DNA from: Adineta ricciae | Taxonomy: Eukaryota > Rotifera > Eurotatoria > Adinetida > Adinetidae | Length of the DNA: 64,000 nt | Direction: 5' to 3' | Assembly (NCBI GenBank): GCA_905250025.1 | Contig: CAJNOJ010000397.1 | Span: forward strand, 1-64,000 | Part shown: in pieces, positions 11,301-23,009 of the stretch | Layout: each line of letters opens with the position of its first letter | Position numbering within the stretch: position 1 is the stretch's first letter | The notes under the pieces: generated by a model | What the model saw: the letters and a program-made list of their open reading frames with translations, nothing else | What the model was told of the DNA's origin: nothing | Database searches by the model: none | Made by a program: the position numbers and the translations under genes

Positions 11301-11716
11301 TCCGCACAAAATTCTTCGCTAAAGTTCAAATGATAATGAAAAGACTATCTTCAAGTTTCTATGAGCTATTGTTGAATTTTAACATATTTCCTCAACGAGA
11401 ATTTGGAACAAATAAAGATCGAACGACTGTGAAACATCTTGGTCTATGGAGTACTCGTCTCTATATTCTTCTATACAGCGGTGCACTTATTATTATTACT
11501 TTATACGGAGTAAGTGTACCTAGGGCGATAACGAAAACTTTTAACAAGCCAACATTCATTGAATACAATGAGTTCTCCCAGAAATATGCCGATAAATTAG
11601 TTTGCATTTGTTCATCAATTGCTTCGACGTATAAACAATTTACAACAGTTCAACCGATATTCCATCAAGTAAGAAACACCTTAAAATTGTTCTTCTTTCG
11701 GTATTTCCTGAGAAAA
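11301..11716 (+). CDS. three-module membrane protein, start of module 3 (haplotype B, cut by the N)
   Basis: Exon 11301-11668 carries the cytosolic segment, TM5 (YILLYSGALIIITLYG) and the signature KYADKLVCICSS...PIFHQ, then a donor at 11669. The intron is cut at 11716. By comparison with haplotype A about 234 bp are missing before the same gene resumes at 35696. This allele has TGG at 11447-11449 where haplotype A has TGA. A Met pair 29 bases after the acceptor is a possible internal start. Confidence 0.65.
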
Positions 11717-11717
11717 N
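11717..11717. other. single-N assembly join (B to A)
   Basis: The base before the N belongs to an intron of module 3. The base after it lies inside GH16 on the opposite strand, at the equivalent of 6567. No duplication mechanism is needed, because two homologous contigs placed end to end give this exactly. Confidence 0.85.
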
Positions 11718-12215
11718 TTTGGATCGTAGCCGACCTGTTCCATTACATCGATTTCTCCATTATCGGGCCAATATGCGTTGCCATAGATTTTTGTTCGAGG
11801 TAGCTAAACGAATGGTATTACAAAAAGAGAAGCAATTCTCAGAACAAACAACTCACCATCCATATCGCTGGCCAGAGACCTCTACCCAATGGTAGTTTCG
11901 CTTTCACCTGAAGTCGACCATAAGTCCAGGACATTTTTGACTTCAGTCGAGCTGATGTAAATCGTTAGCCTTGATAATCTTCGCAGTGTGCTTCGATGAT
12001 CAATCGTTGATTTTCAGTTCGATCGGTGTAGCATTGTGCTTCTTGATTACCTGGAGATTTCGAAAACTTCATCAATAAACATTAAAAAATGTTGAGTGTC
12101 ATTTACCTCAGCCGTTATCTCCAGTGTCGATGTCAAAATCCCATCTATTTCGATCGACAGGACCATCATCTGAGAATTGGTCTTCCCAAACGAGCCGATA
12201 TTGATTGCTAGCTAT
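11718..12215 (-). pseudogene. GH16 endo-beta-glucanase 5-prime part, haplotype A (disrupted, truncated by join)
   Basis: This is the allelic counterpart of 6567-7079. It keeps the correct frame where haplotype B is broken (WTYGRLQVKAKLP, GLWPAIWM, WPDNGEIDVMEQ), so the catalytic exon is healthy. But the start codon is ATA instead of ATG (12215-12213), and the Trp codon of the NGWG motif is TGA (12110-12108) just before the first donor. A five-codon in-frame deletion lies in the second exon. The rest of the gene is not in this contig. Both alleles are therefore inactivated by different changes. Confidence 0.7.
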
Positions 12216-12575
12216 GGTTCTGTAAGTTCAATAAATGAATAAATATACTTCTAATATTCGCTCAGAGCTAACACAACATTCAAATATGTATACGCGCTGT
12301 TTTATTAGTTTTATTGAGCAAAAGAGAAATGATTGAGTAGATGTCATAACACTTGACGTCAACAGAATCGTGTCTTTATTCCTTATGTTTTAATTTTTCC
12401 ACTAACAAACAACTCTCTCTGCTCGATAAGTTCAACACATCTATATTGACTCGATATAAGTAAGGCAGTCAAGAAAGTTATGCTCTGTATTTATCCCAGT
12501 GTTGACTTCGATGGACGTTGTTAACAGTAACTGAAATAAGAACAAAGCTGATCTCATACCGAAATAATATCAAGG

Positions 12576-14443
12576 ATGAATTTCAAATATTTGCTTCGAT
12601 GGGTCTATGAGCAAATTCGTGACTATAATCTATTCGCTCCAGAAACCGATGATGACAACAACGATGAGAACAAACTGGAAGAATCTGGAACTGCTCTTCG
12701 AAATCAAAAATATACAACTCGATTGTATGTTCCACTTGTCATCGGTAAGGAAGAATGTCAACATATTCGAACATGTTCACACGCTAGTTCATAAAACTAA
12801 TCTTGTATTTCTTTCAGTGTCTCTTTACATCATATTTTACATATCTTTATTACAACCACATCCTCGAGAGATCATTATACTAGATGTCACTCCTAATGTT
12901 TTTGATCAACTGCAACATAAATACATCAAAACTCTTTCATGTCCATGTCGAGAAGTGAAAATACCCTACAAAGCTTTTGTGTCGACGATGATGACATTGC
13001 ATCCAATTTGTTCGAGTGTTTTTGTGAGTGATGAATGGATTGAAGCATTTTACCTTGCTAATGCAAGCGAATATTTCTTGGGTGATTTTGCCAATTCTGC
13101 CTATTCTCAGGTAAGGAAAACGTGTGAATCTTGAGTAGTTGAAACTTACTACGCACATCATTGGCACGTGACTTTGTTTGTATTTAGCACAAAATCTTGG
13201 CGAGTCTGTGTACATTGTGTAATAATATATTGAAACAAACTGAATTGAATCTCCGCAACGAAGACTTCATTGCAATTGAACTTTCATCCGAAGAGCGACT
13301 TAAATCGGAAATAACTTCTGTTGTTGGAGGCTTTCGCAGTAGTGCAACGACTCAAATCACTTCGTACATCGACTATATTAGAACTGTAACTCAAGCAAAC
13401 CGTTTTATCTCAAGATTAAACACAAATATGGTAATTCTTGGTGAAAAAGTGAATTCATCGCTGAAAGGCTCGTACGTTTTTCATGGATTTTGGTCTTCAC
13501 TTGGCGATCCATTTAATTCAGCTAACATGCCTGAGAATTTTGTCTGTGACAAAGGATATAAACCCGTATCATATGATATATTTGTAAATATCAGGAAAAT
13601 ATCTTTGGTGAGTGTTGATTTTTCACACAACAGTAATAACTTCATATGTAACAACATCTGTCGAACAACTATTGTGAAATGCACGTTCATAACCGTGCCC
13701 AATTCATAGGTTAAGTAAGATATAAGATGCCGTTAAACAGTTAGACGTACCGTCGTTTTACTCAGAAGCAAAAGGTCAGTAGCAAGTGAACAATAGCTGT
13801 GTAACAACTGTTATCGCGAACGTGGTATATCTCGAAAATTTGCTGTTGGTTTTGATTGATCATCGAATTGTAGATACTTATTCTAATTTCATTTCCTCAC
13901 TTAAGACTCGTTAGAGAATATCATTTAACAGTTTGCTTTTTGTAATAGAGAAAATCAGTGAAAGGATTTGCTCAAGGATGCTATCCTCTCGAAGGACTCC
14001 TCGCAAACAATCTCGAGTGTTTCTCTGATATCAACTGTCTGAATATGCTTACGAATCATTTTTCGATTCCTGAAAAGGTACGTACAATCATGCTTGTCAT
14101 CATCTATTCTTCTACTAAATTCCGTTGGATTAGATGCGCACCAAGTTGTCTCAGTTTCTCATACCCAAAAACGAAGAAAACAACACGATCTATGACCATC
14201 TGCGCACACTTTTCGTCAACAAATGGTCAACAAATATAGACTATTCGATTTATTTCGACACATGTGCAGCATCCCACTGTGCATATACTATAACAAAGCA
14301 AACTGAGTTTGCTAGTGCCGTGACGATTTTAATTGGTCTTTATGGTGGTCTTATTGCTATCTGCCGACTTGTAGTACCATGGATAATCAATGTTCTCATG
14401 AAATTCAAACATCGATCAAGAAGCAATGGAATTATTAATTTCG
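12576..14443 (+). CDS. three-module membrane protein, module 1 (haplotype A)
   Basis: Exons 12576-12744, 12818-13110, 13188-13607, 13949-14077 and 14134-14443 have exactly the same lengths as in haplotype B (169, 293, 420, 129 and 310 nt) and encode the same TM-ectodomain-TM module with the CPCR...PICSSVFVSDEWI signature. The phase-1 donor at 14444 leads to the acceptor at 14714-14715. If not spliced, the frame would stop at 14481, 39 residues shorter than the B tail because of an indel, again pointing to an intron here. The acidic N-terminus has no signal peptide, so TM1 probably acts as signal anchor. Confidence 0.65.
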
Positions 14444-14715
14444 GTATTATTTCAAACGATGGAAAAAAACTGTTTATCTAAGAACAGCTATCCTTTTCCT
14501 CGATTTTGCGAATTCCGGAACTCAGTCGCGTTCGAAGAGAAATAGGTCCGCAGAGCTATAGGATATGATTTCACCCGTAACAACGGTTTTGAAATGAAGT
14601 AAAACGACCATCGAAAAAAGCTCGAAATCGAGAAAACTAACTTCCACAATGTGCAAAATTGAGGAATGGGATGTATTATGCTATTTAATCATACGTTCGA
14701 AAGAATTTTTTTTAG

Positions 14716-16343
14716 TGCACCCAATGACATATCTTAAAAATTGTGTTCAACGGTTGGCAAGACTAAATTTATTCAAGACGAATACTGATCGAATGGAAGA
14801 TAATATAAAACGAGAACTGATCAGCACGCGTGTTTATTTAATATTATTTCCAAGTATGTTTCACTTCGCTTTACGAAATTTTGCAAAAGCATCAAAGAAA
14901 AATACTCGTCTATGTGCTATTCGTTCAATTTCTGAAAACCCTATCATTCCCATATGTTCCAAAAAGATACGAAGGTATCGCTGCTGAATATATACATTCT
15001 AACCTTAGCTCTCATCTACGTCTTGGGGATTTGTTTTTGTTCTGTATTTATTTTACGTGTATTTACAATAATTATCTTATTCATTTCATTCAACACTCAA
15101 ACAGTGACACAGGTTGTGCTAAATCCCACTTTGAACGAGTACAAATATCTCAAAACATTGTATGCGAACAAGCTGACATGTCCATGCTCTTCAATCGTCA
15201 TATCTTACGATAAATTCATCAAACTATCAAAAACTGTCCATTCGATATGTTCGAGTGATTTGGTCAGCGAGTATTGGATTTCAGTTTTGAGCAAAATTAT
15301 ACCAAACTCACAACTACCGAAGGATTGGCGTAGTTTTGTCCACATACAATTTCAACTCTTATCCGATTTATGCGACTTAGCTAACAAAACAATTGATAAT
15401 GCTATGGACAGTTTTCTCAATCAAGTCTTTATTACGTCAAATGTTGTCCACATGAGTGAATTTACTGAACGATTCAATTCAACCCTTACAGAATTCTTTC
15501 ATTCAACGATTGTTGATTTCACACAACTTGTGAAAACAATTCGTATAGTTATTCAAACTGATCAACCTTTTTCTCCTGTGGAGCTAGGAGTATACAGAAA
15601 TGCACTAGAGCTGATTGCAAACGAAGTAGAGTCCGAAGCAAATAATAAACCCTCAGTGAAGGTATGTGTTACGAATTATATGTTCGAGTCTATGTTAAAC
15701 TAAATTTGATATTTCTAGATTCGATTCGTTCCCAGAACGCTGTCCAATGCAAGTACCGATTCTGCGAAATGTTTTTGTGCAGCCGATCAATATTGTCATA
15801 CATCCTTTCCAACTTATTCCGATATATGGCTGAACGAAAAAGATTTCGAACCATATTCTAATGAACTACCGGGCGCAACACTTGGCTGTTATTTTATCGA
15901 TTCTACTCTATTCTCAACACTCGAATGCTTTTACCTACGTTCACCCTGTTTTAAATTTATAAAACAAGTGTTAAGTAGTGAGTACGCCAGTTCGATTTTG
16001 AAACCATGGAGCGATGTTCGGCCACTCATTTACGATGCAAAATTCAGTCGTTTTCCACCGAATACTCCAATATCGTTTCTAGTCGAAAAGGCGATGATTG
16101 AAAGCTGGAATTCATCCATCATATACGAACAATATTTTGACGCATGTGCACCGAAATACTGTACTTATTCGATTGAAATCCTTGCCAAGACTTTTACCGA
16201 AGTGTTGATTATAGCGGTATCTATGCTTAGTGGAATTTCTGTTATATTACGATATATCACAAGCTATTTGGTGAAATTCATTTTCTACATAGCAATTTGC
16301 AAACTGAAAAGGCACCGGAAAACACCTTCACAACGAATACGAG
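14716..16343 (+). CDS. three-module membrane protein, module 2 (haplotype A, splice acceptor mutated)
   Basis: Exons 14716-14853, 15057-15661 and 15719-16343 match haplotype B in length. The acceptor before the second exon, AG in B (9917-9918), reads AC here (15055-15056). The exon itself is intact: TM3, LTCPCSS...HSICSSDLVSEYWI, CFCAADQYCH, CAPKYCTY, TM4. Unless a nearby AG is used, splicing should skip or retain sequence and shift the frame, so this allele may be impaired. The phase-1 donor at 16344 joins the acceptor at 16437-16438 of module 3. Confidence 0.6.
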
Positions 16344-16438
16344 GTAATTCAAAGTATATTTGTTCTTTTGTGTTTTGCGCAATGGAAAGAAAGATTCGTG
16401 AATAACTGGGATTATCATATTCTTATATCTCTTTATAG

Positions 16439-19334
16439 TACACACAAAATTCTTTGCTCAAGTTCAAATGATAATGAAAAGATTATCTTCAAGTTTCTAT
16501 GAGCTATTGTTGAATTTTAACATATTTCCTCAACGAGAATTTGGAACAAATAAAGATCGAACGACTGTGAAACATCTTGGTCTATGAAGTACTCGTCTCT
16601 ACATTCTTCTATACAGCGGTGCACTTATTATTATTACTTTATACGGAGTAAGTGTACCTAGGGCAATAACGAAAACTTTTAACAAGCCAACATTCATTGA
16701 ATACAATGAGTTCTCCCAGAAATATGCCGATAAATTAGTTTGCATTTGTTCATCAATTGCTTCGACGTATAAACAATTTACAACAGTTCAACCGATATTC
16801 CATCAAGTAAGAAACACCTTAAAACTGTTCTTCTTTCGGTATCTCCTGAGAAAATTCTAGATCTGTTCAAGTGAATTTATATCTGAAAGATGGCGACATC
16901 ATTTAACGTACAATATCATTTCAAATCTATCTAGATATGATATAAAAGATTATCGTCGTTTCCTTTCGGCTCATCTCCAGTTCCTTGAAGGATTATGTGA
17001 ATTGTTTAGTCAATCAGTTGCGACATATGTGAATCAAGTTCTCGATTCATTTCTGATTACGACTCGACTTTTATCAGAGACTGATTTTGAACTGCGGGTC
17101 AATTCCAATATCGAACGAATCAAATCAAGTTCTCCAAACAAAATATCTCAAATCCTTTATTTACTTCGACATTTGAATCACGAAAATGGTCTTATCTCAA
17201 CTTATGGAACGAACTACCATTATGTTTCTCCCAGAAACATGACTGCATCGTTTGTCCCCACCGGCAGCATCGTTTACGATGGATGCGCCTGTGACAAGCA
17301 ACACAATTGCACAAGTCAAGCAAAGTTCATCGACATAAACTCTTCTGAGACAATCTCAATCAAAGGTTTGAAAGTCGGTTGTACACCAAGTGAATCATTG
17401 TTTGCATCGACTCTTGAATGCTTTTATGATCCATCGTGTATAGAACTATTTGAGAAATATACGAATTCGACGAAGAGTGTTCATCTTTCTAGCAGAAACA
17501 TGAAGCAGCTCTCTCTCAACACGACTGTTCAGCAACTCGTCGACAAACTGTTTATCGAAGATTGGAATAAAACGACGAACTATTCGTCGTACTATGAAGC
17601 ATGTTCGCCATCGTCTTGTTCATACACTTACATACAAAAATTCAATCCATTCCATGCATTGACACTTGCTATTGGTTTCCAAGGTGGAATGAGTATTATT
17701 TTGCGATGGATTTGTCCGAAGTTAGTTCGAATAATCTTCAGAATCTATAAGCATCGAAAAAGACAACAAAATATTGTTCAACCCATCAGTGCGACACAGA
17801 ACACATCAACTGACGGTATTCCGTGTCATCTCGAAATGAGGTACGTTCACTTTTCCGGTCAGAGTTCCACATACGACTTCTTTTTCCTTTGTAGAGCGAA
17901 TTCTTCATCAATCATTCAACGTCCATGGAAAACGATTTTCATTTGGATATTAGTAACTGCAATAATCATCGTAGCTCTAATTGTATTTTCTATTCTTTTC
18001 GCTAAATTTCAACTGACAGCGGAAACAACAAGCACAAGTATGAATTTTCAATATACTAAATTTTTTCGACGTTCATCAACTTAACATAAAAGATTCGACT
18101 TGTTCTTTCAGCAATCTCGACAAGTTCAACCATCACAATACCAAATAACATGACAAGACCAAACTCTACTCGAAGTCAGCTCATTCATTATGTCGTTTTT
18201 TTCAGTGTTTCTGTCATTTATTTGTTCATAGATTGTCAGTTTAAGTTTCAGTTGAAACTGCTATACACAGGGATTATCGCATATCTTTCTGCGAAGGGCA
18301 TGGCTGCTGATTTCAACGGCGATCTACGAGATGAAATTGTTCTTTTTTCTTCTTCCTTGAATGAAATACTGATAATTTCACCACATCGTGACGAAGATTT
18401 TCAAATACGAACCGTGTCGCTGGAGGATTCTGTGACACACTTACTCATCGCCGATTTTAACAATGATAATTATCTTGATTTAGTCACAGTTGACTTTATC
18501 TATCGTATCCATATTCATTTGGGAAAGAGCGACTATACATTTCAATCGCCGATTACTACAACTTCGACCGATCATCAGACATTATTTAGGCAGTTAAATA
18601 GCGGAGATCTTAATCATGATGGCTTTTTAGATATTGTTCTAGTTTTAAACACTTCTAATAAGCTATGTGTATTATTAGGACATGGTAATGGAAGTTTCAG
18701 TCAACAATATGATATCGATATACCTTCAGAACTGGCAGCAATAATGTGGTCTATCTATATCAAGGATTGCAATAACGATAGTTATCTGGATATAATCGTT
18801 GCTTACGAGAACGGTCGCAGTATATATGTATATTTTGGACATGACTCTGGCATATTTGAAATGAAGAGAATTTATAAATCATTCGATTATATTATGGTAC
18901 GGTCTTCGTTAATAGTGGATGATCTTAATAATGATGGCCAACTAGATTTTCTTATATTCTATATGAATTGCGACAGCTTTACGATAATATATGAGATCGA
19001 TTACGAAAGATTGGATTTCGTAGTTGAGCACGCAATAGATCTTGGTATTACCGTGGAAAGTCCTTATGTCATTGCGACTGATCTAGACGGAGATCGAAAT
19101 ACAGATATTGTCGTACTCGATGGCAGCGCAAAAAGTCTTTTCGTATTTTTGGGTGATGGCAATGGAAACTTTAAAAGAAAAGCAAATTTTACTAGTGAAG
19201 TTTTTACACATTATATGAATGACCATATTTATTTTGTTGCGAATAATTTCAGTAGATATAAGCAGAAAGACATTGTATTGTACAACATGGTCAATGGAAC
19301 GATCGATGCGCTTTTAACTGAAAATCAATGTTGA
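16439..19334 (+). pseudogene. three-module membrane protein, module 3 and FG-GAP domain (haplotype A, premature stop)
   Basis: Exons 16439-16806, 16861-17840, 17895-18037 and 18112-19334. It encodes TM5, an ectodomain (FHQ joined to ICSSEFISERW, YDGCACDKQHNC, GCTPSESLFASTLECFYDPSC, CSPSSCSY), TM6, a basic linker, a further TM (WKTIFIWILVTAIIIVALIV), a Ser/Thr stretch, another hydrophobic run and six FG-GAP/VCBS blades with the Ca-binding DxNxDxxxD pattern (DFNGDLRDE, DFNNDNYLD, DLNHDGFLD, DCNNDSYLD, DLNNDGQLD, DLDGDRNTD). A TGA at 16585-16587 replaces the Trp found in haplotype B, so translation would stop before TM5. All splice phases remain intact. The full spliced frame over modules 1-3 is 5403 nt. 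FG-GAP propellers are extracellular ligand-binding folds known from integrin alpha chains. Confidence 0.65.
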
Positions 19335-19914
19335 ATTTCTCACATTTAAAAGAAAGTAACTTTCATGATCAAAACTATTTGATTTTTTTAATCTCTATAT
19401 ATTCTTCTGAATCGTCCCATTATTTATATTGTGAGTTTGTTCTTCATCGCTTCATGTCAATTTATTGCATTCCTCGTAATCTTTTGCTTTAAAATAAACT
19501 ACAACTATAAGAATTTGATCTGAAAGTTTGTTGTGTTCATATTAGCCATAAATACTAAAACAGTTGTGAAAGTAAGACGCCAATCGCCTACGTTTTTCGT
19601 TCTATATCAACGGCAACCTTTTAAAAGTCATTCTGGGATACGACGGGTGTAAACAAAGATCGAGAAAGATTTCGATGATAAGAGTAAAATCCATGCTCGC
19701 CTGAAAGACCGTTCGTTACACACCCGTAGAACACAATAGTTTACGGTTTGTTTTATTTTCTGTTTCGCTCTAATCTTTATGGAACCAATCATTCGTCTGA
19801 TATTTAATATTTATTTTTTCCCGGATGTCAAAAAAAAGACAACAGCAAGCATTTGCATTGTCAGTTCGTCATCATATATATGATATTATTAGAAGCCAGT
19901 AGACCAATACTGGT
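19335..19914. other. 3-prime flank, no gene
   Basis: AT-rich. A polyadenylation-like AATAAA lies near 19492, about 160 bp after the stop of the FG-GAP exon. No other feature seen. The haplotype B equivalent is 37945-38559. Confidence 0.4.
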
Positions 19915-20313
19915 GTGTTTATGTCGGAAGAATGGCTTTCGATTTGTCGGTATGGCACAATTCAAAGCGCTGCAAGCATTTTGCTAGATGACCAATCGAA
20001 TGATTTCCGACACTTTATTTCAGATCTGCTCCGATTAATATATCAGTCCCAGTGTCACGACGTCGAGCTTATTCGAAGTGTAAATTACAACGTCTGTCAA
20101 ACAATTTCTGGATTCATCCAAAGCAAACTTGTTTCTTTTAGTGGAGGGCATACAAGACAATACAATAGATTGTGTGTTATATTCTGGCCAGAGAATAAAT
20201 TACTATACAGATATGCCAGACATTCAATGGTATGTGCTAACGAAACACCTACGTATTGCCCCACTCGGTATTTTTTGTCAACTCCACTGTTTCACAACTT
20301 CTCGATGAACTGA
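19915..20313 (+). pseudogene. orphan ectodomain fragment of the module family (haplotype A)
   Basis: An open stretch resembles the middle of a module ectodomain: FMSEEWLSICRYG (compare VSDEWI), then DFRHFISDLLRLIYQSQC (compare HIQFQLLSDLCDLA). It has no start, no TM segments and no adjoining exons. The haplotype B copy has a TAG inside the same frame. It looks like the remains of a fourth module or of a neighbouring paralogue. Confidence 0.5.
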
Positions 20314-20748
20314 TGAAAGAAGAGTGCAATCTGTCGACGCAATATAAGAATTGATGTGATCAATGTCAGCCAATCCAATGTACATACATTTACAACACGA
20401 AGGACACTCCCATGTATACGATAACGAGTAGTGTGGAGATCGTTAACTCAATCCGAGTATTAAACTACTTCTCCGAGTTCTGAACTTATAAGTTGCAAAG
20501 TTTACTGCTTGAATTGTCTCTTCGAATTATATATGTCTGCAAATTAAAATGATATTTCCGTATGGATGACGAATGGTGAAAAAACGGCCTATTTTTGTCG
20601 TTAACGATGTTTTTCCTCTTGCAAACCTTGATATGTATAGGTCATCATACCCTTACTCAGTCAGCAACGAAAAAAAAATATTTCTTTCTTTTTTTAATTT
20701 TATTGATTAATGATTCACCGTTAGAATAGTAGAAAAATTATTTCATGT
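20314..20748. other. no gene
   Basis: AT-rich spacer between convergent genes. Nothing recognised. The haplotype B equivalent is 38959-39390. Confidence 0.4.
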
Positions 20749-22301
20749 CTAATTAAGAGAGAGCTGATACTTTTGTATGCGATGATTTTGCGAATCCACC
20801 ACATAAAGATGATTGTCTTTATCCAAAGTTAAGCCAACTGGCGAGTTTAATTGAAAGGGTTGATTGCCTTGCCCTTTTTCACCAATAACAATCGAGCCTT
20901 GCATATCATTAGGCGTATAGCGGATAATTCGATGATTATCGCAGTCGGCAACGTAAAGAAAACCAAACTGATCAGTAGCTATATCCTGTGGACGAGATAA
21001 TTGCGTCAATTGATTTCCTTGTCCACGAAAGCCACCAACAAGCGTACCTTCTTTCGCTCCTTTACTCCATTTCATAATACGATGGTTACCTTGATCGGAT
21101 ATAAACAAAGTTGAAGTTTTATCGATGAAAATAAACGTCGGATGAGTCAGTTGATTCAGATTACTGCCTGAGCCATTGCCACCAGCAACGACCTGTTCGC
21201 CCGAAAGTTTGTCCTCGCTTAATCTGTACTTGCGGATTTCGTTTTTCTTCCAATCCGACACGAAAAGATAACCAAAATTATCTAAAGCAAGACCAGACGA
21301 TTTGATATCCGATAGTAGAACTTTTCCTTGTGATGATGCTTTATCAAGCGACCATTTCAAAATTCGTTTGTTTCCCCAATCGGAAATGATTATCGAATTG
21401 GATTTCTTATCGAACACGACACAAGTGGGTTCGTTTAGTTGATCCAGTCGGTCACCTTTATTATTTCCACCAGCAATGATTCGTCCGTCTTTTTCTCCGT
21501 ATTTCCATTTCAAAATGCGATGATTTGCACAATCGGCTATGTAAACATTAAGATCTTCGTCAAGGTAGATGCCCTCGGGTGCACTTAATTGATTGGTTCG
21601 TGCTCCTTCGCCATTTCCACCGGAGATTGTGATTCCGCTTGTGAGATATTTCGCCGAGACGGATTTTCTTTCTTGGGTAGAAGTCGATTGTGAAAGTTTG
21701 CTTTGACCTTGACGAATAATTTCCGTTCCTTTTCGAAAAAAAAGTAGATCAATAAACGACGTGAAATGTAACTCTTACCGGTGGATGAGGAGATGATGAA
21801 AACTCGTTGAATGAAAGTCGAGGAATCTTGCTGAAGCGAAACGTTCGGTGCTTTTGCAAGTTCTTCGATTAATTTCGTTAACTTTAATCTCAACTGCTCT
21901 AAAATAATCTCGTTAAATTCATTTTCTTCTCGAGTAACGACTATATCATTATGTAATTTATTCAATTTCATTTCGATTTCGTTGTAACATTGCAATGCTT
22001 CGAACATAAATATCTCCCGGCAGTCATCAGCAGTTTGTTTGATCTTTTTGATCGATTCACTTTCCCACTTGGCGATCTTTTGCATGGTTTGATGGTTTGG
22101 CAAGTTTTCCTTTTGTTCCAGAAGAATCTCACGAAATTGATCGCGGTCATTTTCCACGACGCCCAACTCTTCGATGAAAATCTGCCGATGTTCACTCAGA
22201 TGCTTGTAACAGAAGTCTCTTGCACATCCTTTACACTGATAGGTTATCTTTTCTTCGTTGCAAACCGAACATTCGCGACGGCCGTTTGGCGTTATCGACA
22301 T
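20749..22301 (-). CDS. B-box zinc finger / coiled coil / NHL-repeat protein, 500 aa (haplotype A)
   Basis: Exon 1 (22301-21779) and exon 2 (21728-20749) are joined over a 50-bp intron. The N-terminus has a B-box-type zinc-binding motif (CSVCNEEKITYQCKGC...FCYKHLSEH), residues about 45-160 are a charged coiled coil, and the C-terminal half is a run of NHL repeats (ADCANHRILKW, SDWGNKRILKW, SDQGNHRIMKW, ADCDNHRIIRY, VDSQNHRIQKY) that should form a beta-propeller. This is the TRIM-NHL layout without a RING, so E3 ligase activity is not supported. NHL propellers bind RNA or protein. Bdelloids carry many such genes. The first in-frame ATG is chosen. Both alleles are intact with identical exon lengths, unlike their neighbours, suggesting constraint. 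Confidence 0.8.
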
Positions 22302-23009
22302 TTGGAGATGAATCGGAGAAAAATGCGGCGAAAACAAGTCGATTTTGCTACGAATGAATGCCTGTATGTATGAGGATGCGCATCATCATATAAACGAAAA
22401 CAAGCGATGATTTGGTGTACCATTCATTCGTGTAGAACGAACGAAAAAGAAAGTATTACATTTGTGGTATGCAGTTTAACGAGCCACGCGGAATGTATAT
22501 GGAGCAAAATTAACCGATTTTCGATAATTGTCCGCCACGTAGCTTTTGTACAGTAAACAAATGATATTTTCGATCTGTATCCTCTATCAAGGTGGATTTT
22601 TCCTATAAAAGTCTGGTCAGTTTGATTTATCTCGATCGCTGCATTACGCTCGGTCCGACTGTTTATGAGGGAGAAAAAGATAACTGAACTTCAGATGGAG
22701 TTTTGAAACGACGGCTAATTTTTACATCGGTCGTATTCCTCAATAATCATTCGCCAATCTGTTCAAATCAAGTCTTTCTCCATTATTTCAGCTACCCCGA
22801 GTGATGTTTGCATTTGTTTCATACGTGGCAACTGCAGATTTGAGAAATATAAATACAAAATTTGAGCATACAAGCCATTGACTTTTATTTACCAAAAAGC
22901 TATAAATAATTGAATAGAAAAGTCATAGGATGTACTTTTAAACGGTTAATTTTATTTTTCTGCAATCACAAACGGCTAATTACTTTGCGCCAGACAAAAG
23001 TGTCGGAAT
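22302..23009. other. divergent intergenic region, no gene
   Basis: About 700 bp between the minus-strand NHL gene and the plus-strand EGF gene, holding both upstream regions. No clear TATA box or repeat noted. The haplotype B equivalent is 40944-41636. Confidence 0.4.

Larger units (their letters stand above)
6567..11716. repeat. haplotype B copy of the segment repeated at 11718-16854
   Basis: The sequence from 6567 to the N at 11717 aligns continuously, same order and strand, with 11718-16854, differing by scattered substitutions and small indels in both exons and introns. It contains the 5-prime half of GH16, the divergent promoter region and modules 1 to 3 of the membrane protein. The abrupt end inside an intron next to an N favours an assembly join of two homologues over a true tandem duplication. 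Confidence 0.85.
11718..16854. repeat. haplotype A copy of 6567-11716
   Basis: Direct, colinear repeat with exon boundaries conserved at every site. Substitutions and small indels are spread over introns and exons as expected for diverged alleles. It continues past the point where the B copy ends, into the rest of module 3. Confidence 0.85.

Noticed and set aside
11330..11803. Frame running from module 3 across the N into GH16 sequence
   Set aside because: The same kind of artefact at the 11717 join. The right half is antisense to GH16.
12108..16587. Variant genetic code with TGA read as Trp
   Set aside because: Homologous codons are TGG in the other haplotype, and TGA is used as a normal stop at several genes here (for example the FG-GAP gene).
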